DNA from: CAYQDB01 sp964416195
GTDB lineage: Bacteria > Zixibacteria > MSB-5A5 > GN15 > FEB-12
Length of the DNA stretch: 9,658 nt
Assembly: GCA_964416195.1 (NCBI GenBank)
Contig: CAYQDB010000048.1
Coordinates: forward strand, 1-9,658
Reading direction: 5' to 3'
Shown here: positions 6,231 through 9,658 of the stretch, one piece after another
Layout of the letters: each line of letters begins with the position of its first letter
How positions within the stretch are numbered: the stretch's first letter is position 1
Position numbers and translations under genes: made by a program
The notes under the pieces: model-generated
What the model was told of the DNA's origin: nothing
The model's input: only the letters and a program-made list of their open reading frames with translations
Database searches by the model: none

Positions 6231-6342
6231 TCCAACCACACAACACAGACTAATACACAATGCATCAGGTAGGGTCATCTGACGCCACCTTTGAATCGAA
6301 CTTATGTCATAGCTTGCATGTGTTTTGTCCTACTAATCCTAC

Positions 6343-7125
6343 CTACTCTGTCACCTTAGTTGTATCTATTGTTTTCATGCGTTCTTTCACAAAATCCAAC
6401 CACAACCCTTGTAGGCTGTCAACAGGCATCATAAAGATATTCTCAATGGCTGTCTCGAACGGAGCCCGTGATTGGTAAAGCATTGTCAAGCCGTCGATGC
6501 TAAAGTAATACGAAACGAAATCGACAAAAGAAGCTGCCTCGGCAGATTGGTATCTCTCTATGTCGCTATTGATCGTAGTGTCAACCGCCAGCTCTCTCAA
6601 CGGAATGAATTCTCCCTGTTCGATGTATCGCTGTGTTGACGTGTGATAATTCTGACCGGAGTAGTCTAACAAAGCAATCAGGCCATGTTTGAGGAACGGA
6701 TACTCAGGCTCCACATTCTGCCACCTTGGCAGTAGCCACTGCATCAGGGTCGTCCCGGGAAAGCTCGGCAGCCAGAAATGGATGGATGTACTATCAGCGT
6801 ACGGATATTCCCGGCCGGTCATTTCGCTCCCCTGGCCGTAACCGGTGTAGAAGTAGACAACCAACGTATCATCAGGGACATCGATTTCAAAGAACCGACA
6901 ATCACGAGTCAGACCGGCGACGTAGTTGGCCGCCACGTTTGGGAATTTGTCCGCTGATGGGTACCCAGGGGGATAAACGATTTTTACGTTCCTGTAACTG
7001 AACGTCTGCCAATCCCGGTACTTGCCACCTGCCGGAAATCTGCCATTCTCTTCCCGCTTCGAGCAGCTTAAACAACTCAATGCGACAGTTAACGTCAGCA
7101 GCAGAAAAGTCGATTCCCTCACCAT
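6343..7125 (-). CDS. Putative lipoprotein, peptidase-MA-like fold with the zinc site lost
   Basis: A 260-residue envelope protein. ATG 7125 is chosen because AAGG (7137-7134) lies eight bases away; the ATG at 7131 is only two bases from it. The N-terminus is a lipoprotein signal with candidate lipobox Cys at C18 or C21 (ALSCLSC). The C-terminal half resembles peptidase-MA-like gluzincins: FLKHGLIALLDYSG (144-157) occupies the place of the usual 'fl-EG-lA-y' motif, then IPLRELA, then AEAASFVDFVSYYF (196-209) as the 'a-SFv-yl' helix, and LQGLWLDFVKERM at the end. Where HExxH should stand there is TTLMQWLLPRW, and the third-ligand Glu is His. An inactive scaffold or binding protein is inferred; the family assignment is tentative. 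It is transcribed from the divergent region, with a strong promoter match. Confidence 0.72.
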   Translation of the reverse strand: MVRESTFLLLTLTVALSCLSCSKREENGRFPAGGKYRDWQTFSYRNVKIVYPPGYPSADKFPNVAANYVAGLTRDCRFFEIDVPDDTLVVYFYTGYGQGSEMTGREYPYADSTSIHFWLPSFPGTTLMQWLLPRWQNVEPEYPFLKHGLIALLDYSGQNYHTSTQRYIEQGEFIPLRELAVDTTINSDIERYQSAEAASFVDFVSYYFSIDGLTMLYQSRAPFETAIENIFMMPVDSLQGLWLDFVKERMKTIDTTKVTE

Positions 7126-7149
7126 CTTCATAACCTTATGTGATTTGAC

Positions 7150-7178
7150 ATGATAATACTGTGGTGACCACTTGTCAA
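7150..7178 (-). promoter_or_regulatory. Sigma-70-type promoter of the lipoprotein gene with an internal palindrome
   Basis: On the minus strand TTGACA (7178-7173) and TATCAT (7155-7150) are separated by exactly 17 bases. The start point would fall near 7143, leaving a leader of under 20 bases. The spacer contains the perfect 11-base palindrome gtggtgaccac (7161-7171), placed where a repressor would block RNA polymerase. Confidence 0.6.
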
Positions 7179-7212
7179 ACCAGCTAAATCGTTATCTGTT
7201 TCTCAAAACCGC

Positions 7213-7241
7213 TTGACTTCACTATCCGCGCCTATGATATT
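7213..7241 (+). promoter_or_regulatory. Candidate promoter of the ATPase-oxidoreductase operon
   Basis: TTGACT (7213-7218) and GATATT (7236-7241) are 17 bases apart; TATGAT at 7233 is a better hexamer but at a poor spacing. It would give a leader of about 105 bases before ATG 7354, with no obvious structure. Confidence 0.35.
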
Positions 7242-7353
7242 CGGCTTCAGGCAATTTCCGTGGAGATCGCAGAGCGACTCCAATGGTGTTGCAAAAACGG
7301 TGGATATATTGTCGTTGGGTGTGAAAACCACCGGAAGGCTATTTGTATTGTTG

Positions 7354-8088
7354 ATGATCAACTCGGTTAGACAATTTTTAACTCCTTCCTTCTCGAAAAA
7401 CATCCTGATTATTGTGGGCGGATATGGCAGTGGCAAGTCCGAAGTGGCTGTCAACCTTGCCCGTTACCTGGCAACCAACCAGCAGGAATCGGTAACTATC
7501 GCTGACCTGGACATTGTCAACCCCTATTTCCGCTCACGGGAAGTCGAGGAGGAACTTGAAACCTTTGCAGTCAAATCGATAAGCCCCCGCGGCGGGTATC
7601 GTTACGCGGATATCCCAATCATTTTGCCGGAAATCAAAGGCGCTATCGAGCAGCACAAAGGGAAACTTATCCTGGATGTCGGCGGCGATGACACGGGAGC
7701 ACGCATCCTGAGCTCATTTGCAGGCTCCTTCGAGCCCTCCGGTTATGAACTGCTGTTTGTATTAAACGCAAACCGACCGTTTACCGAAGATGTCGAGAGT
7801 TGCCTCAAGCTTATGGGAGAAATCGAAGCTGCCTCGCGGCTTAAGTTCACCGGGCTCATCTCCAATACACATCTGCTGGAAGACACAACCGCCGAGACTG
7901 TCCTCCATGGATTCAAGCTTGCCAAGGACGTGCAAAAAAGAACCGGCTTGCCGGTTGTGTTATTGAGTGCATCCGAGGACATTTTGAAGGAAATCGCCCC
8001 AGCTTCTCTCGATGTACCGGTGCTGATGCTCAGCCGCCTGCTGTTGAAGCCATGGGAGCGCAAAAAGGACAGACAACAGGGCTCGTAG
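7354..8088 (+). CDS. MinD/CobQ-type P-loop ATPase associated with a 2-oxoacid oxidoreductase operon
   Basis: A 244-residue SIMIBI-class nucleotide-binding protein of the ParA/MinD/CobQ group. From ATG 7354 the P-loop is IIVGGYGSGKSEVAVNLARYL (K28), followed by TIADLDIVNPYFRSREVEEEL, which is the switch I-like segment with the conserved Asp after the first strand. Next come KLILDVGGDDTGARIL (Walker B, D108) and LLFVLNANRPFTED, then GLISNTHL, the Asn-Thr position that contacts the base in this class. No partner-binding domain is fused. The frame is open upstream to TTG 7213, but those residues show no conservation. GGAAGG at 7333-7338 suits TTG 7348 or ATG 7354, so the exact start is uncertain. 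It is the first gene of the operon, 29 bases before the ferredoxin. It may help assemble or insert clusters or cofactor into the enzyme; that role is inferred from position only. Confidence 0.85.
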   Translation: MINSVRQFLTPSFSKNILIIVGGYGSGKSEVAVNLARYLATNQQESVTIADLDIVNPYFRSREVEEELETFAVKSISPRGGYRYADIPIILPEIKGAIEQHKGKLILDVGGDDTGARILSSFAGSFEPSGYELLFVLNANRPFTEDVESCLKLMGEIEAASRLKFTGLISNTHLLEDTTAETVLHGFKLAKDVQKRTGLPVVLLSASEDILKEIAPASLDVPVLMLSRLLLKPWERKKDRQQGS

Positions 8089-8117
8089 CCCGGGTAAGTA
8101 AGTAAGAAGGATAGCTG

Positions 8118-8351
8118 ATGCCGGGAATCACGATAGACAAGAATCACTGCAAAGGGTGTGAGTTATGCGTGTGCGCTTGCCCACAACAGATTATCTCGAT
8201 GTCCAAGGATATAACCGTGCGGGGATACTTTTATGCCCAGGTTCACGATCCCTCGCGCTGTCTGGGGTGTCGTATCTGTGCTATCACCTGTCCTGATGTG
8301 GCTATCGAGGTTCACGCTCATGGAACTGTTTTCAGTCTGTTCGACTATTAG
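8118..8351 (+). CDS. 2-oxoacid:ferredoxin oxidoreductase, ferredoxin-like delta subunit (VorC/KorD type)
   Basis: A 77-residue two-[4Fe-4S] subunit that carries electrons between the TPP-containing catalytic subunits and external ferredoxin. Cluster motif one is C11-xx-C14-xx-C17-xxx-C21-P and motif two is C48-xx-C51-xx-C54-xxx-C58-P, the classic CxxCxxCxxxCP pair. An additional Cys, C19, sits inside the first motif. ATG 8118 is preceded by AAGGA with seven bases of spacing. It lies 29 bases after the ATPase and 29 before the alpha subunit, clearly one transcript. Cytoplasmic. Confidence 0.93.
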   Translation: MPGITIDKNHCKGCELCVCACPQQIISMSKDITVRGYFYAQVHDPSRCLGCRICAITCPDVAIEVHAHGTVFSLFDY

Positions 8352-8380
8352 GCTACCGGTGAGAATGTGAGGAACGGATA

Positions 8381-9478
8381 GTGGCAAGAGCATTGATGAA
8401 AGGCAACGAAGCAATCGCAGAAGCGGCGTTACGTGCTGGAGCAGAGGGCTACTTCTGCTACCCAATTACACCACAGAGCGAGGTGGCTGAGTACCTGTCC
8501 AGGAGAATGCCGGAACTCGGTAGGGTTTTTCTTCAAGCCGAAAGTGAAGTGGCTGTCAGCAACATGCTGTTTGGTGCCGCTTCCACGGGAAAACGTGTGT
8601 TTACAACCTCCTCCAGTCCCGGAATCAGCTTGATGCAGGAAGCGATATCCTACATGGCCGGAGCGCTACTTCCCGTGGTCATTGTCAATATCATGCGAGG
8701 TGGTCCTGGCTTGGGGGGAATCCTACCAGCTCAGTCGGACTATTTCCAGGCTACCAAGGGCGGCGGACATGGCGATTACCGGGTCCTGGTGCTGGCTCCC
8801 TCGTCGATTCAGGAGGCAGTCGATTTGATGATGCTTGCGTTCCACCTGGCTGACAAGTATCGCAATCCGATAATGATGATTGGCGACGGCATGATTGGCC
8901 AGATGATGGAACCGGTGGAGTTCCCTGACGACTACAAGGAGCCGCCGCTTCCACCAAAAGACTGGGCCGCCACGGGCGCTAGAGGGCGGGAACCGGTGAT
9001 TATCAAATCGCTTTTCCTCGATCCACTCCTGTTAGAAAAAAACGCCCTGATCATGCACCAGAAGTACGAACAGATGAAACGCGAAGAGATCCGCTTCGAG
9101 CTGTACAAGATAAATCCCAAGAACAAGATATTGATTGTTGCTTATGGAACAATGGCAAGAATATGTCAGACAGCCATTGATGAATTGGAATCCGAAGGAA
9201 CTAGTGTCGGTCTGTTTCGCCCGATTACTTTATTCCCCTTCCCAGAAAAGGATATCAACAAAGAGGCTAAGAAGAAAAATATAAGAGCTGTCCTCACCAT
9301 CGAAATGAGCCTCGCACAAATGATGGAAGACGTTGAAAAAGCGGTGTTGGGGGCTAAGCCAGTGAAGTTCTTCGGGCGCACCGGTGGAATCGTGCCGTCT
9401 CCAGATGAAGTCAAGGAGGAAGTGTTGAAACTGATCAAGGAAAAGACTCGCTCGACCGGGAAAACGAAACAGAACTGA
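8381..9478 (+). CDS. vorB: 2-oxoacid:ferredoxin oxidoreductase alpha subunit (VorB/KorA type)
   Basis: Catalytic subunit of a CoA-dependent 2-oxoacid:ferredoxin oxidoreductase, interconverting a 2-oxoacid plus CoA with acyl-CoA, CO2 and reduced ferredoxin. The protein has 365 residues, a normal length. The start is GTG 8381, with GAGGA seven bases upstream; a later ATG at 8396 would lose MARAL. Domain I (about 6-180) includes GNEAIAEAALRAG, the YPITPQSE motif (27-34), LQAESEVAVSNMLFGAA, and TSSSPGISLMQE, NIMRGGPGLGG and KGGGHGDYR. A C-terminal domain from about 245 has ILIVAYGTMAR and GRTGGIVPSPDEV. The pattern is closest to proteins annotated as VorB (3-methyl-2-oxobutanoate), but substrate calls between Vor and Kor in this group are unreliable, and 2-oxoglutarate is a good alternative. 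Confidence 0.93.
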   Translation: MARALMKGNEAIAEAALRAGAEGYFCYPITPQSEVAEYLSRRMPELGRVFLQAESEVAVSNMLFGAASTGKRVFTTSSSPGISLMQEAISYMAGALLPVVIVNIMRGGPGLGGILPAQSDYFQATKGGGHGDYRVLVLAPSSIQEAVDLMMLAFHLADKYRNPIMMIGDGMIGQMMEPVEFPDDYKEPPLPPKDWAATGARGREPVIIKSLFLDPLLLEKNALIMHQKYEQMKREEIRFELYKINPKNKILIVAYGTMARICQTAIDELESEGTSVGLFRPITLFPFPEKDINKEAKKKNIRAVLTIEMSLAQMMEDVEKAVLGAKPVKFFGRTGGIVPSPDEVKEEVLKLIKEKTRSTGKTKQN

Positions 9479-9485
9479 GGAGAAC

Positions 9486-9658
9486 ATGGCGGACACTCGG
9501 ACTTCGATATTCAGCAGGCCGGAAGCGCTTTACGATAGAGTAACGCACTACTGTCCCGGATGTACGCATGGGGTTGCTCACCGGTTGGTGGCAGAAGTTC
9601 TTGATGAACTCGGAGTGCGCGAAAAAGCTCTTGGAATTGCCCCAGTCGGCTGTTCGGT
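9486..9658 (+). CDS. vorA: 2-oxoacid:ferredoxin oxidoreductase beta (TPP-binding) subunit, 5' part only
   Basis: Only the first 57 codons are in the window. HYCPGCTHGVAHRLVAEVLDEL (21-42) and GIAPVGCS (50-57) are the conserved N-terminal motifs of the thiamine-diphosphate-binding subunit; the two CPGC cysteines (C23, C26) and C56 are the family's usual positions, with Thr replacing Gly after CPGC. The start ATG 9486 follows AGGAG, which overlaps the alpha-subunit stop, so translation is probably coupled. A gamma subunit may follow outside the window. Confidence 0.93.
   Translation, partial: MADTRTSIFSRPEALYDRVTHYCPGCTHGVAHRLVAEVLDELGVREKALGIAPVGCS

Noticed and set aside
7213..7353. N-terminal extension of the ATPase from TTG 7213
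   Set aside because: The first 47 residues show no family similarity, the TTG coincides with a -35-like hexamer, and a ribosome site exists nearer to ATG 7354.
7203..7454. Minus-strand frame of 83 residues in the divergent region
   Set aside because: Its N-terminal third is the complement of the ATPase P-loop and it covers the candidate plus-strand promoter. The rest looks protein-like but has no recognisable motif.

Overview
The window looks like a chromosomal piece of an uncultured bacterium of the FCB group (Zixibacteria, Latescibacterota, KSB1 or a relative). This is inference from two things: a secreted protease ends in the 'NYPNPFNP...' FlgD/T9SS-like C-terminal module common in that group, and citryl-CoA lyase sits near a ferredoxin-dependent 2-oxoacid oxidoreductase operon, which suggests an anaerobic or low-oxygen metabolism. 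No rRNA, tRNA, CRISPR array or complete transposon is visible.

Layout. Everything from 1 to about 7130 is on the minus strand; everything after about 7213 is on the plus strand, so 7126-7353 is a divergent promoter region. Minus-strand genes, in reading order from the divergence point: a lipoprotein resembling a peptidase-MA-like enzyme that has lost its zinc site (6343-7125), citryl-CoA lyase (5312-6082), an exported protein of unknown function (4154-5185), a 13-codon remnant of a citrate-synthase-type gene (3992-4033), a GNAT acetyltransferase (3583-3990), an exosortase-like gene broken by a palindromic element (3071-3511), a secreted papain-like protease (878-2587), and a fused methionine sulfoxide reductase MsrB-MsrA that runs off the left edge (1-746). 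The plus-strand operon is a MinD/CobQ-type P-loop ATPase (7354-8088), a two-cluster ferredoxin subunit (8118-8351), a VorB/KorA-type alpha subunit (8381-9478) and the start of the TPP-binding beta subunit (9486 to the right edge).

Function. The plus-strand operon encodes a 2-oxoacid:ferredoxin oxidoreductase, coupling CoA-dependent decarboxylation of a 2-oxoacid to ferredoxin reduction, or the reverse. Citryl-CoA lyase splits citryl-CoA to acetyl-CoA and oxaloacetate. The two would fit a reductive or reversible TCA route, but the window does not contain the other enzymes needed. The left part is envelope and stress related: secreted protease, membrane-anchored Msr, exosortase remnant, lipoprotein and exported orphan.

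The spaces between the minus-strand genes hold many palindromic repeats: a 108-bp cruciform-like element with perfect 13-bp terminal inverted repeats, paired 8-bp hairpins, at least three copies of a GGCAGGTG palindrome, and gene-end fragments. Small-scale rearrangement and decay of the intergenic DNA is the most distinctive feature. I found no convincing new multi-gene system; the best leads are the element-truncated exosortase, the lone citrate-synthase fragment, the two-start MsrBA and the ATPase linked to the oxidoreductase operon.
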